Shown here: in pieces, positions 51,384 to 62,503 of the stretch
How positions within the stretch are numbered: position 1 is the stretch's first letter
Layout: every line of letters begins with the position of its first letter
Program-made: the position numbers and the translations under genes
Notes under the pieces: model-generated
Databases searched by the model: none
What the model was told of the DNA's origin: nothing
What the model saw: only the letters and a program-made list of their open reading frames with translations
DNA from: Microplitis mediator
Lineage: Eukaryota > Arthropoda > Insecta > Hymenoptera > Braconidae
Direction of reading: 5' to 3'
DNA: 64,000 nt
Assembly: GCF_029852145.1 (NCBI RefSeq)
Contig: NC_079969.1
Span: 26,528,459-26,592,458 of the forward strand

Positions 51384-51989
51384 TTTTAAATCTCCAATGA
51401 GTTTGATGCCAGATGATACTACTCGAATTAGAGAGGTTATACTTCATGCTTCTACTAAATATACATATACATACATATATATATATACATAATATAGGAT
51501 TTTTTTTTATACTGAGGCCTCAGATAATTTTGTAATTTTAATAAACGAGTTGCTTGTAAGCAAAATGAAATTTTCTAGACAATGCACAGAAATATTTTCA
51601 AAAGTTTTTTCTGTCAGGAATTTATTTGTTTATTCAAAAGAAATAGATTTTTTTAAAGTCTGCAATCTGCGACTTTCAGTATTATTTTTGTGAGTTTGAA
51701 TGTAGCAGACACAAATTTAAAATTATGAATAAATCGAGTAAATAATTGATAGTATCAAATTAAAAAAAAATGTGCATTTAAAAAATTTTGAAATTAATAA
51801 GTGCATTTTTTATAAATATCATTTTTTAAATTACTTAATGAGTGTGAATGTAGCAGACATGAAACAAATTTTCAATTATTAATAAATAGAGTAGATAATT
51901 TGAAAAATAATATGTAAAAAAAATGCACTTATTAAGAATAACGACAAACTTTAAGTTAAAAAATTCATTATTTATTAAACAAATATATT
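51384..51989. other. spacer between CHCHD7 and PPP2R3C
   Basis: About 600 bp, mostly diverged family B MITE sequence (51690-51835 and 51836-51940), plus the 3' UTR of PPP2R3C and the CHCHD7 promoter. No motif singled out. Confidence 0.5.
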
Positions 51990-54900
51990 TTATACATGAG
52001 AAGATTCTTCTCCATTATCAGCAGCCATGGCCTCGCGGTTTTCATAAGCCCAGAACCCATGAAATTCAATTAAAATACTTATCATTGTGTCGCCTTGTCC
52101 ACTGAAACATAAATAATTATATACTTTTAAAATATCAATAAATAAGTGGCATAAATTACCCAGTTACCAAACTTTTTTAAATTAATTTTATCCATTATAA
52201 AATTATCAAAATCCAGTTGAATGTTCGTGAGGTAAAAGACTTAGTACCCAATCGGGGAACTAGTACCCAATCTCTCATATATTTATATATTTATATTTAG
52301 TTAAATTTAGTAAATATAGATATACAAATATATGAGTTTTCGGGTACTAGTTCCCTGATCGGGCATTAGGTCTCGTAACTTAATTATTTATAAAATATAT
52401 TTAAATAAAAAAAAAGTTGTAGACTGATAGAGGTCTGGTAATCGGGCACTTAACTCTACGGCTGCCCAATTTCAAAACACAGTAACTGACAAAAATAAAA
52501 TTTTCGAAATATGCATCGAATCATGTTCACAAGACTCCACTGGAACTAAAAATACTAAAAAATCGATTTTGAAAAATTTTTCACTTACTGTGTTTCGAAA
52601 TTGGGCAGCCGTCTAGTTACTGTATAAATTTACTTAAAAAATATGTTACCATGATAAAAGATCCTGTAGAGTAATTTTACATGAATCAGCAGGCTTGACC
52701 ATGTCAAAAATTTCATCTTTGACATCTTCAAAGCTTACTGGCTCTTGCCCGTGCATGGTCATCTGTTCCTGTATCGCGCGGAAGAAATAATTCAAACAGA
52801 AAGTATCCAAGTATCCTTTATTATTAATATCAAGTATGCGGAATAAATAATGGAGACTCTGAGGCTCGTGACGGTTCTCCAGAGCCAGCACAAAGTCCAA
52901 GTAGGTCTTGTAGTCCATTTCCCCTTCGTAAGTCAGACATTCTTGGAATACACGTTCCAAGAAAACGCCGGTCAGGGTTCCGGTTCCATACCTACGTCAA
53001 AGTTGGTAATTATTTTTTGCAGGTGATTATTTTTTTAAAATTAAGTAGGCAATTACCCAGATAATTCTTCTTTGTTGAGCATCCCGTTGTGATCGCGGTC
53101 TAGATTTAAATACTGCCCGTAGACTTTTAGAGCAGAAGGTGCCGAGAACCAGTTGGCTTCTTGCAAATCTTTTGGCAAATCTTCGTCACGTAATTCCAGA
53201 AGGTCGTCTAGGAAACTACATGCCAGGATGTCTTGGATCCTGACCCGACCAGTTCGCAGCGGGTCAAGAAAAAATAGAAATTTTCTTACCGCAGTGCAGA
53301 CGTAAAATGAATGAAACGATTTCTCTAGACCTTCTAGCTGTGGTAACGTTGGAATCAACTCCAATATATAATTCTCTAGATCCTGGAATAGTAACAGTCA
53401 GTTCAAAATATTCGGGTAGTAATTTATAAAGAAACCAGTACAGAAATATGATACTGGTTAGCCAACGTCTAATAATTTTTTAATTTTTTTTATAAACGAC
53501 ACATTAAAACAAAAAAAATATTTTAAAAAATTGCACCTGTAGTTTTTGTAATTTTCTACATGTGCATATTTTTAGTTTTTTTGATTTGTCGTAAAAAAAA
53601 TTCAAAAATTGGTAATTGTCTGCTATGAGTGTGAATGTAATGATCCTGAAGCTAACCGACAATTAAAAATTTCCGGATTTTTTTTTCAACCATTCAATTA
53701 CAGAAAAAAATAAAACTAAAAATATGCACACATAGAAAATCTAAAAAACTATAGGTGCAATTTTTTTAAATATGTTTTTTTTATAATTTACTGTCTAAAA
53801 AAAAATCCAAAAATTATTAGACCTCGGCAAACTTCAGGATCATGTGAATGTAGCAGATATGAAACATATTTTAAATTACAAATAAACGAACTGAACAATT
53901 AAAAATATAAAAGTAAAAAAATGCACATACTGATTTTCAAATTCTGTAAATGCGCATTTTTTAAAATTTTATTCAATTTAAATTTAATTCACTTATTTAA
54001 AAATTTAAGATATTAAAGCTAGCCGAGGTCCAATAATGTTTTGATTTTTTTAAAACAATAAATTTATAAAAAAAAAATTGCATCTCTAATATTTTAAATT
54101 TCCTACATGTGCATTTTTTTATTTTTTTGGATTTGATGTGTTGAAAAAAAAATTCGAAAATTGTCAATTGTCTGTTAACTTTAGGACCATTAAAATTTTT
54201 TTAAATTGACAATTGTCAGTTACATTGACACTCATTTGTCTGCTAACTTCAGGATCATCACAGAAATCAATTATTTGTGATATTTAAAATCACTTACAGA
54301 CTCACGAAGATATCCTTGACCAGTTACATCATAAAGAGAAAGACCTATTCGTGTTTGATGGACCCAAACCTTTCTCATGACGTAATTGAACAGTGCCATT
54401 ATACTAATTCTGCCATGAGGATCTCCCTGCTGCAGCTTTGCGAACACAACAGCTGTAAAGTACGGGGCACATTTAGCTCCCGCGAGTTTTCCCACTTGTT
54501 TGAAGTCTTCGTAATTAATCATCTGCTCGTCTCCAGAAAGCGGAGGGCTGTGGTGTTTATCCAGCAAGACCCAGAGAGCTTTGAGCTCATTGTTATCCAA
54601 CAATTGACGAGATCTCCGTTGCAAAAATAACGCGCGCGTCTCTTCTCGGAGCTTCTGAGGCAATATCTCGTCTTCTCTTGGCAACTTTAATTGATAATTA
54701 AATTAAATAAACGTTTAGCTGATAATTAATCAAGAAAAAATAATTGAATACCTTGAAGTAAAACTTTGGTATGATTTTGTAAGTCGCATCATTGTCTTCG
54801 GCACATGTTCCCTTCCATTGGCGGTAAAATGACTGGAAATATTTATCTTCTTCGTTTTCTATGTCAACTATATCTTTTTTAGCTGTTAAATATATGAATA

Positions 54901-55010
54901 AATATATAAATTAATAAGTATTTTAATGTTGATTAGTTATTTAAATTACAAATATGATAAATACTTTGTGTTGACTGAGAAGATTTTGACAAAAGAGATT
55001 TCAAATCCAT
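51990..55010 (-). CDS. PPP2R3C: PP2A regulatory subunit B'' gamma
   Basis: Exons 54965-55010, 54752-54882, 54298-54684, 53057-53382, 52650-52991 and 51990-52101 join in phase to 447 aa (human 453). The protein is a B''-type regulatory subunit that targets protein phosphatase 2A. Conserved blocks include R-E-E-x-R-A-x-F-L-Q-R, A-G-A-K-C, G-Q-G-Y-L-R-E-S-D-L-E-N-Y, the EF-hand D-R-D-H-N-G-M-L-N-K-E-E (283-294), F-Q-E-C-L-T-Y-x-G-E-M-D-Y-K-T-Y and the C-terminal G-F-W-x-Y-E-N-R-E-A. The N terminus is the least conserved part. Introns contain family A, B and C MITEs. Confidence 0.97.
52230..52378. mobile_element. family C palindromic MITE
   Basis: Inverted arms contain GGGAACTAGTACCC and its complement. 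It lies in the last intron of PPP2R3C (52102-52649). Confidence 0.75.
53449..54190. mobile_element. MITE cluster in a PPP2R3C intron (A, A, B, A)
   Basis: Family A copies at about 53449-53624, 53641-53842 and 54009-54190, with family B sequence at 53843-54008. All lie in the intron between the exons at 53057-53382 and 54298-54684. Confidence 0.7.
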
Positions 55011-55281
55011 GATTGCTGCATTCTGAGACGACTCTCAATTAAAATTCAATTTTAAATAAAATGTTTATTAAATTATTACTAAGTACTCTAATTACTTATG
55101 TGTTTAATGATGTTTATAACCTCTTTTTATTTTTACTGTCAAACATAAATCAGCTGTTGGTAGTCAGCGCCGCGGGCTCCAGGTAATTTATTTATTAATT
55201 AACGTTTGAATTTCGCGGCACGATTGCCAGCGCCACCTTTTCCTAGTTTGGTTTGAGATTTGAATTTTGCGGGAGATCAGC

Positions 55282-55309
55282 GCGCATGCGCGGGGCTGAG
55301 TTAGCCAAT
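55282..55309. promoter_or_regulatory. NRF-1 palindrome and CCAAT box, probable bidirectional promoter
   Basis: GCGCATGCGC (55282-55291) is a perfect NRF-1-type palindrome and CCAAT is at 55305-55309, in a GC-rich island (about 55200-55390) upstream of PPP2R3C. On the plus side the island runs into an ATG at 55383-55385 followed by a GTAAGG donor, suggesting a divergent transcript. Confidence 0.5.
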
Positions 55310-55382
55310 GGGAGACGAGAACTCCCCTCCACTTTGGCTACTGCGCATCCTCCTGCACAGCAGTCGTTAGTCAGAACAAAGA

Positions 55383-56510
55383 ATGGCTGGCACATGTAAG
55401 GTCGAATCTCGGTTACTCTGTTGTAATTATTTGATTTTTAGAGTAATTATTAATTTATTTGTACTTAATTATTAATAAAATAATTGTCTGAGTCTTTGGG
55501 AATAATAATTTATATAAATTATCGCGTATCTAAGTTTAAATTCCGAAATAAATACTCTAGAGTTTGCTGTAGCTTCTAGGCCGTGGCTCCGTGTATTTAT
55601 CAGTAAATTTTGTTAATCAAATATTTTTAAATTCAAATTTCGAGTAAAAATAAGCTAAAATAATTGAAGGAATAATTATTTGACTAAATTGTTATAAATT
55701 ATTGTGTCGGGAATTTTTTTTTTTCGATTTTAGCGTCTGTCGGCCATTTTAGTTGGCGCCACAAGTTCTCGGAAATTATTTAAACTTTTTTTTTAAATTA
55801 TAAATTTATTTACTGTTGTTGTAGTGATTGTTAGTGACTTTGTGACTGTGATTAGTTAATTATGATGAGTTTAAATGTGAAATCAGTTGTGAAGTGTTAA
55901 ATAAGTAGTGAGTTTTAAATAAGTAGTGAAGTTTAAATAAATAGTGAAATTTTAAATAAGTAGTGAAGTTTTAAATAAGTAATAAAGTTTTAAAATGAAT
56001 GTGAATGTAGCAGATATTAGGTAATTTAAAAATTTGAAATAAATAAATTGATTAATTAAAATAATAAAATTGAAAAAAATGCGCGTACGGATTTTGCATT
56101 TATCCAAATATGCATTTTTTAATTTTTACTCTGCTTACATTTTATTCATTTATTATAAAATTCAAAAAATTGACAATTGTCTGCTATATTGACACTCATA
56201 GTTTTAAATAAATAGTAAAGTTTTAAATAAGTAGTGAAGTGTTAAATAAGTAGTGAAGTGTTAAATAAGTGGTGAAGTGTTAGTATTGGAGATGCTGGAA
56301 GTCTAGAGCTGAATCCTGATCCAGAGCTGCTCCTGATAAATTGTCATCTGATGGGGTAAATTTAATATCCCTCAATACTCAAACAATTAAAATATTATTT
56401 TTTAATATTAAATTTTAATAAATTCATTATTTTTTGTTTTAGAAAATTCTGGTCAAGTGTTGGAACCCTTCTAGTCTTTTCTCAGAGGTTGGTGGAATGT
56501 TTTTATTTGA
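55383..56510 (+). ncRNA. possible spliced divergent transcript
   Basis: ATG-GCT-GGC-ACA-T at 55383-55395 is followed by GTAAGG. An acceptor at about 55732 would continue the frame for about 17 codons to TAA. Further exon-like pieces with good sites lie near 56285-56355 and 56442-56486. No long frame results, so this is either a non-coding RNA, the 5' exon of something I cannot see, or chance splice sites. Confidence 0.2.
55895..56285. repeat. 18-bp tandem repeat split by a family B MITE
   Basis: Units of the type TTAAATAAGTAGTGAAGT repeat at 55895-55997 and again at 56206-56285. The interval is a family B MITE (ATGAATGTGAATGTAGCAGA at its left end and the inverse at its right), so one array was interrupted by insertion. 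Confidence 0.8.
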
Positions 56511-56790
56511 TTTATATATGAGCTGAATGAAAGTAGCAGCCGAAAATTTTTTATTCTTCAATTGATAAATAAAATATAAGTTTAAAAAATTTTCAAAACG
56601 CAAACCGATTTTTAAAAATTTAAATATTCATATTTTTTTTTTAATAATTTGCTTAGAAAAATTAAAAAATTTTCGGACCTCTGCTATTTTCAGTATCATA
56701 TTTATTTGAAAAATATTATTTTTTTAATGTCAAAAAGTTTAAAAATTTGAAATCATCGTCACGAATCGTGTAAGTCCGTAGACATTCGGT

Positions 56791-56835
56791 TGTTTATTTG
56801 AATCCCAAAGCCGTGTTTCCAGTCGTCAAGGTAAC
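56791..56835 (+). promoter_or_regulatory. forkhead motif and RFX X-box upstream of ZMYND10
   Basis: TGTTTATTT (56791-56799) fits the forkhead consensus. GTCGTCAAGGTAAC (56822-56835) fits the X-box RYYVYY-N(1-3)-RRHRAC. The X-box ends 51 bp before the ATG. Ciliary genes, including ZMYND10 in flies, are known targets of RFX and the forkhead factor Fd3F/FOXJ1. Confidence 0.7.
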
Positions 56836-56886
56836 TCACGAGCGAGTTTACTTACAAATTGACATTTAGTTTAGAAAATATAAAAA

Positions 56887-58513
56887 ATGTCCCAAGAATT
56901 TGAGTACGTAATCCCTCCTTGGGAAGCGGAGGCGATAATAAAATATCTATCGGTCTCGAATCTCGAGGAAATAGGAACCAAACCCTGGTTCGAGTTCCAC
57001 AAAAAGCTGATGCACTTGAACCAGCAGAGTATCTTAGAAATCACACACATGCGCGAGGAGACGATAAAAGAATGGTTCGTAACTTTCCAAAAAATTCCCG
57101 TTTTAATTTACGAGGCCATACAAATTTCTGTTTGGAAGCTTAAAATATTTCCGCGACTCGATAATGGCCAAGAGCCGTCGAATACTTTCATGCTCTACAG
57201 TGTTTTTTATCACGAGACAATCGCAGTTTCGCTTATGGAAAATATTCTGTATCATTGCGATAGTGTAGAGTCGCTCGACGATTCAGCTCTTGATTTAATA
57301 GACTACGCAGTTGATTACATAACTGGTATCATTTTTGATAAAGATCCAGATGATGGAGATAAAACTGAGCAAGATGAGTCTTGTCTAGGAGAATTACTTA
57401 AGAAAAAAAAAGAAATAGAGTTCGATATCGGTATGAAATGCATCTCAATAATTGGGTATCTGTCGAGTTTTACTGACAGCTTACCTCTGTCTACTTTGAA
57501 ACGTCTGCTATCAACGCATGACGTTCCTTATTTGTTTGCTCAACTGATTGAATTGCACCCGTGGGAAAAAAAAATTGACGGAGTCCAGATGATTTATTCC
57601 TCGTCCTGGGAAAAAGTCAAAGCGGGCGAGGAAGACAAAATTTGCAAAGTCGAGGGCCAAGTTTGGTTTGGACTCCGCGAGCTTCTTCTAAATCCAAAGT
57701 CCGCGAGTTACTACCAAGTAACCGAGTTCAGAATGTCTGCGCTGACTAAATTGCAAAAGTATTTGCATGAGAAAGTCCTGGACCAAATCGCTCCGTTGAT
57801 TGATTTGCGCAGATGGTTGAGTTGTTTGAATATCAGTTCGCAGATTCCTGAACCCAAGCCTGGTATCTGCGTTGAAATTATTCCTCAAGTGAGTCTTTGG
57901 TCATTGGGTTTTCTTTTTTTTATTGTAGATTAATATTTGTTGGTCTTTAGATCAGGTCTTCTATCGTCGATAAGTATAGGAAGCAATGGAAAAAAATAGC
58001 AAGACAACAGTCGGAATATTTTTTTAATAAAAATACTGAATATGTTCAAAACATGGCGGTCATTCTAAGCGAGGCTTATGATCTTGATAAAATAGTTATC
58101 GATGATTATAAATGTGTTGTCTGTAATGATATCGCTACTAAACGATGCTCGAAATGTAAAAGTATTTGGTACTGCGGAAGGTAAATTTTTTAAATTTTTA
58201 GTGTAAGCAGCAGACATCCAATTATTTTTAAATTTAAATGAAATTGAAAAATTTTTTTAATTTTTAAGGTGAGAGACTCAGTACCTGATTACTCATATTT
58301 GTATATTTGTTTACTAAATATTGATATATATGGAGAGATCGGGTACTAGGTCTCTTATCTTGCAGTTTTTTTTAAAAAGAAAATAGTCGGATATCTGGTA
58401 TCTGATGTAAAATAAATAATTAAAGAATTGAATTTTTTTATAGAGAATGTCAAGTTAAAGACTGGACCAATCACAAAAATATTTGTGAAAAAATACTAAA
58501 AGCTCGCGATTAA
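56887..58513 (+). CDS. Zmynd10: zinc finger MYND domain protein 10
   Basis: Exons 56887-57888, 57951-58180 and 58444-58513 join in phase to 433 aa (human 440). ZMYND10 is a cytoplasmic factor needed to pre-assemble axonemal dynein arms, so in insects it serves sperm flagella and chordotonal sensory cilia. The long first exon encodes the helical N-terminal region. The C terminus is a MYND zinc finger with Cys389, Cys392, Cys400, Cys403, Cys409, Cys413, His421 and Cys425 all present. The gene converges on RpS12, with stop codons about 100 bp apart. Confidence 0.97.
58267..58366. mobile_element. shortened family C MITE in ZMYND10 intron 2
   Basis: Left arm AGACTCAGTACCTGAT and right arm ATCGGGTACTAGGTCTCT face each other around an AT-rich centre. 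Shorter than the copies at 35233 and 52230. Confidence 0.6.
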
Positions 58514-58615
58514 ATGAATTTATTAACGGGCTTATAAAATTAATTTTAATTATAATTATAAATTAAAGAACACAGTAATTAATTATATTTTATATCATTA
58601 TTTATTTAAAATAGT

Positions 58616-60081
58616 TTAATGGACACTATTCTGTTTTAAATACTCCATAAGGACGTCTTTAGCTGGGGTTTCATCACCAAAGTCCTGTAACAAATTAGAA
58701 AAATTTTTTTAAAATAATTATGTAGCGAGTGATTAAAATAAACGGATAATTAAATTAAAAATATCAGACTAGTGTGGCGTATTTCAGCAGGGTTTTTAAA
58801 TTGGGTTCTCCTCAGTTGAGGGAGCCTGTCATATCATCATTTAAATATTTAATTCGTTGATGAGAATAGTTTGATAGATCGAGCGGTTAATTACCTTGAT
58901 GACGACGCAAGAGCAGCCGACGACTTTTCGTGCTTTTCCCGCACTGTCGATTTTGCAGAGACCGGCCCACTCGCCGAGTTTCTTGTTGTTGTCGACCTTG
59001 ATGAGGGGAATCTGGTGCTCGTTGCAGAGGGCCTGGACAAGTTTTTTGTACATCGGCTCGTCGCAGTTCTCGGCCAGGATACACAGCATCGCTTGCCTCC
59101 TAGGAAATTAAATAAATTCCATCATTAGAGGCATTAATGCTCGTCCGATGTTATTTTATTAGTTGATAGTTTATAAGTACGAACTTGTCAAGGCATTTTG
59201 CTGCTGCATGGATTCCATGGACCACTCCTTCGTGGATCAAAGCGTTCTTCAAGACTTCTTGGAGCGCTTGGTTTACGTCCATTGTACTTCCGGCCATTGC
59301 CGAGGGGACATCATCACTATATTAAAATCATTATCATTAGAATTTTTATAAATATTTTTGTGATCCTGAAGTTGGCAGACAATTTACTATTTTCGAATTT
59401 TTTACTCAACAAATTATTTACAAGAAAAAAAACTAAAAATATGGATAAGTAGAAAGTTACAAAAACTATAAATGCAATTGACAATTTTTTTTTTTTTTTT
59501 TTTTTAAATTGTTGTTTAAAAAAAATTCCAAAAATTATTAGACGTCGGCTAACTTCGGTATCATTAATTTTTTGCTTATCTTTGAATTGAATTCAATTAC
59601 AATTTTTTTTCAAGATCTGAATGAGTAGAAAATTTATGATACTGAAGTTAGCAGACGTCTAATAATTTTTGAATTTTCTTTTAGACGGTAAATTATAAAA
59701 AAAAAAATTTTGAAAAAATTGCACCTGTAGTTTTTTGAATTTTCTACATGCGCATATTTTTAGTTTTTATTTTTTTTGTAATTTATTTGTTGAAAAAAAA
59801 ATCCGAAAATTTTTAATTGTCTGCTAACTTCAGTATCATATATTTTTGCTTGTCTTTGAATTGAATTCAATTATAATTTTTTTCAAGATCTGAATGAGTA
59901 GAAAATTTGAGGTTATAAAATATTGCCGGGAGTAAAAAAAATAAAATTTACGAGGAAAAAAAAAAAGAATTTTAGATTAAATAAAAAATAACAATTTTTT
60001 GAATAGAGACAAAATAATTGATAGAATAAATAAAAAATTAAAATATGATCAGAGTAAAACTTACTTTTCGGCGTCAGACAT
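58616..60081 (-). CDS. RpS12: small-subunit ribosomal protein S12 (eS12)
   Basis: Exons 60065-60081, 59185-59316, 58895-59099 and 58616-58684 join in phase to 140 aa. eS12 is a protein of the 40S beak. Visible family blocks: V-L-K-x-A-L-I-H-x-G-V-V-x-G-I-H-A-A-K, C-I-L-A-E-N-C-D-E-P-M-Y-K-K-L, G-E-W-A-G-L-C-K-I-D and V-I-K-D-F-G-x-E-T-P. A TTTCAG acceptor at about 60103 marks the start of the coding-exon leader, so there is a separate 5' untranslated exon. The donor at 59184 (GTTCGT) is weak but fixed by phase. AATAAA at 58606-58601 is ten bases past the stop. The last intron carries a box C/D snoRNA. Confidence 0.97.
58759..58845 (-). ncRNA. box C/D snoRNA, SNORD100-like
   Basis: In the last RpS12 intron, same strand. 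C box ATGATGA is at 58840-58834, D' box CTGA at 58815-58812 and D box CTGA at 58767-58764. The segment just before D' contains CAGGCTCCCTC, which pairs without mismatch over 11 bp with the conserved 18S rRNA sequence GAGGGAGCCTG. The fifth nucleotide upstream of D' faces the G that I count as human 18S G436, the site guided by SNORD100, which in humans is also hosted by RPS12. The terminal stem is weak and the C' box degenerate. The 18S sequence and numbering are from memory. Confidence 0.85.
59361..59910. mobile_element. two MITE family A copies in a tandem segmental duplication (RpS12 intron 1)
   Basis: Family A copies at 59361-59563 and 59637-59838 are each followed by the same 65-70-bp flank (59572-59636 and 59845-59910, containing GAATTGAATTCAATTA). 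The element and its flank were therefore duplicated together with a period of about 275 bp. Confidence 0.8.
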
Positions 60082-60236
60082 GATTCAAACCGCTTAGTTT
60101 CCTGAAATAATAAATTATAAATATTAATAACATATTCAAGATTATTTATAATTTTATTGCGATAATTTTTAATAAAAGATGTCATTATTATTCGCGGATT
60201 TTGATGACAGCGTTAAAGTAACGTGTTGCATTTACC

Positions 60237-60258
60237 TTTTACGATGGAGAAAAGAAAT
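60237..60258 (-). promoter_or_regulatory. RpS12 5'-TOP-like start and first exon
   Basis: On the minus strand, a pyrimidine tract (CTTTTCTCC within CATTTCTTTTCTCC) is followed by ATCGTAAAAG and a GTAAAT donor. This resembles the 5' terminal oligopyrimidine leader of ribosomal protein genes and would splice to the acceptor near 60103. The exact start site is inferred. Confidence 0.45.
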
Positions 60259-62498
60259 GGAGGCGCGTTAGCACATGTGTCGTGTTGGTTTTCCTTCTCC
60301 GTGAACAAAATTTACCGGTGCTGACATCTCGTCTTTTTTTTTTATCAGCATTTCTACTTTATCAACTGCCGACTTTTCCCGCACAACATATGAACACAAT
60401 GATTTTTTGATTTGATTAATACGAAAGGTCTCGAAGTGCGCAGTACTGATTGCTATCAAGTTAATTAGCATTCGTATTGTGGAAAATAAGATTTTTTAGG
60501 AATTAATTAATTAATTAATTTGATAGCGTAACGGAACCCTGAAATTTATGGGGAGTTTTTCATTAATTATAAGGACGTGAGAATCTCAGTAAGATCGAGC
60601 AGATTATCCGATTGAATCCATTAAATAAAAAGGTCTAACAAGGTCAGATTACACGCAACGGGATCGTCTCTGATGATGTTGAGAATCTCATCATAAAATT
60701 ACGCGGTAATTTATGGTAAAGAGATCATTAGATGTAAGATATAAAGGTTTTATTAGATATATGTACGTTTTTTTAGCTTAGACTGTTGAGTTTGCGGAAC
60801 AAAGTTTAATTCAAATTTTATTCGTGATTCAGTAAAGTGTCTGGTTAATGAATTTTCTGCGTGGTAGGGGGTAGTGGATTTTATTATACCGTTGGTTTTA
60901 TTTAAACGGTGACGCGGTGATGTGACTATACAGAGCAAAAGTAAGTGTACTGAATTGTGACTTTAGTTCTTTCAGTCATCATTGTTACTTCAAAGAGACT
61001 ACATCGCGGGGGTGGATAAACTCTATTTCATTGCGTTTATTAGTAATACATTTGAATAAATATTTAAAGGTAAGTTTTTTTACTTAAATACTCAAGTATT
61101 GGTTTGTTATTGGCAATTTTTCAAAATCTATTATCATTCATCGGCACGAAAACGCATTTTTTTTGTTGCAAATTTTGATACTTTTTTACACGGAGAAAAA
61201 TGGACAAGAAATCTACGAATTTTTTATTAAGCAGGAGTTGAGTCGCCATAAAATTATTATGCTCTACAAAAAATATACATTTAAAACTCATCGCACAGTT
61301 GAAAAATTTGTGTTAAACTTAACACAAAACACATGTCCAAAACGGTCCACTCAATTTTTTGTTTTAATTTAACACATTACTTGTGTCAAACAATGATACA
61401 GGTTTAAAACTTGTTGAGATCAGATAACACATTCAAATTTAATTAAATTTACGCTTGATGGTGTCAAATAATTGACACAAAATTTTTGACCAATGAATTT
61501 TTATACACAAGAACACAAAATTTTCAACTGTGCGATAAATTGTGATGAACAGTATTTGTGTAAATTAGGAATTACAGTAGAAAATAAAAAATTTTTTGAC
61601 ACATCAACTTCCTGTTTAGTTTGGTCAACAGCATAATAAAAATTAGTACATTTTCGGTCTCCATTTTTCCGAGTGCTTACAAAAATTACGTGATTTTAAA
61701 ATTTTGAAATATTTTGAATTCGAATATTTTTTAGATGTCATTCAAAAATTTTTTGAATGCTGTTAATTAAATCGAGGGTAATTACACTATCAAGAATAAA
61801 AGTCGCGCCTACTTAAAGTGTCGCACACTGATTCCCACGTTTTTAACCAATTAAATATTTAATTGCGAATTTGTGTAGTACATTGAACCAGACGTAACTG
61901 TATATTATGATACCGGAACTGCTAACTTTAGTAACTAAAGTAGCAATCGTAGGACGTTGCTACTAAATTAAACAAAAGATTTGTTCCGCTATCAAACTTG
62001 ACTCAGTGTTTATCATTTTAAATACCGGTTTAAATGACTTTATATTACCGTTGCTTGTTTTACAAACCGGGCATTCAATAACTATTGTCTAATGTTAGTT
62101 AAAGTTTGTATGAAAAATAAATTGATATGTAAAGTAAATAGTTTGACAGCTAAAGTTAATAAAACGGACCGTGTTGTGGTTCCCGCGGTGACCGGAAAGT
62201 CAAAGCCGGATCTCAGGCTCGTCGATCTTCGGCATAAAAGCCGCGGAAGTGTTTAGGGAAATGATATTTGTCACGGTTTATGTTAGGGTCATACGATGGA
62301 ATCGAACAAATAAACAAATGTATTTGTAGGAGCTATTGTTGGATTTTATACCGTGAATGTTTTGGTGAAAGAAAAATTGCCATGACATTTATGCATGAGT
62401 GAATATCAAAAGTAAATTATTGTGATGGGTGCGATAATTTATTTTATCACTCATTCCAGTCAATTGTTTTATTTACTCAATTATTTTTTATTTTTTAG
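60259..62498. other. region between RpS12 and the secreted-protein gene
   Basis: Likely contains the first, untranslated exon of the downstream gene (a GTAAGT donor after AAATATTTAAAG at 61069 is a candidate). Nested MITEs occupy 61188-61676. A 67-codon minus-strand frame at 60268-60471 overlaps the RpS12 promoter and shows no family feature. Confidence 0.4.
61188..61676. mobile_element. inverted-repeat element with a nested second MITE
   Basis: Outer ends CACGGAGAAAAATGGA and TCCATTTTTCCGAGTG are near complements. Inside, 61291-61535 has 25-bp inverted ends starting TCGCACAGTTGAAAA, with an interior repeating 'aacaca/tgtgtt' words. Confidence 0.65.
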
Positions 62499-62503
62499 AC
62501 GCT

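Noticed and set aside
59100..59184. A second snoRNA in RpS12 intron 2
   Set aside because: An ATGATGG word is present but there is no CTGA D box at a suitable distance.
60268..60471. 67-codon minus-strand open frame
   Set aside because: It overlaps the RpS12 promoter and leader region, lacks motifs and has no sign of splicing.
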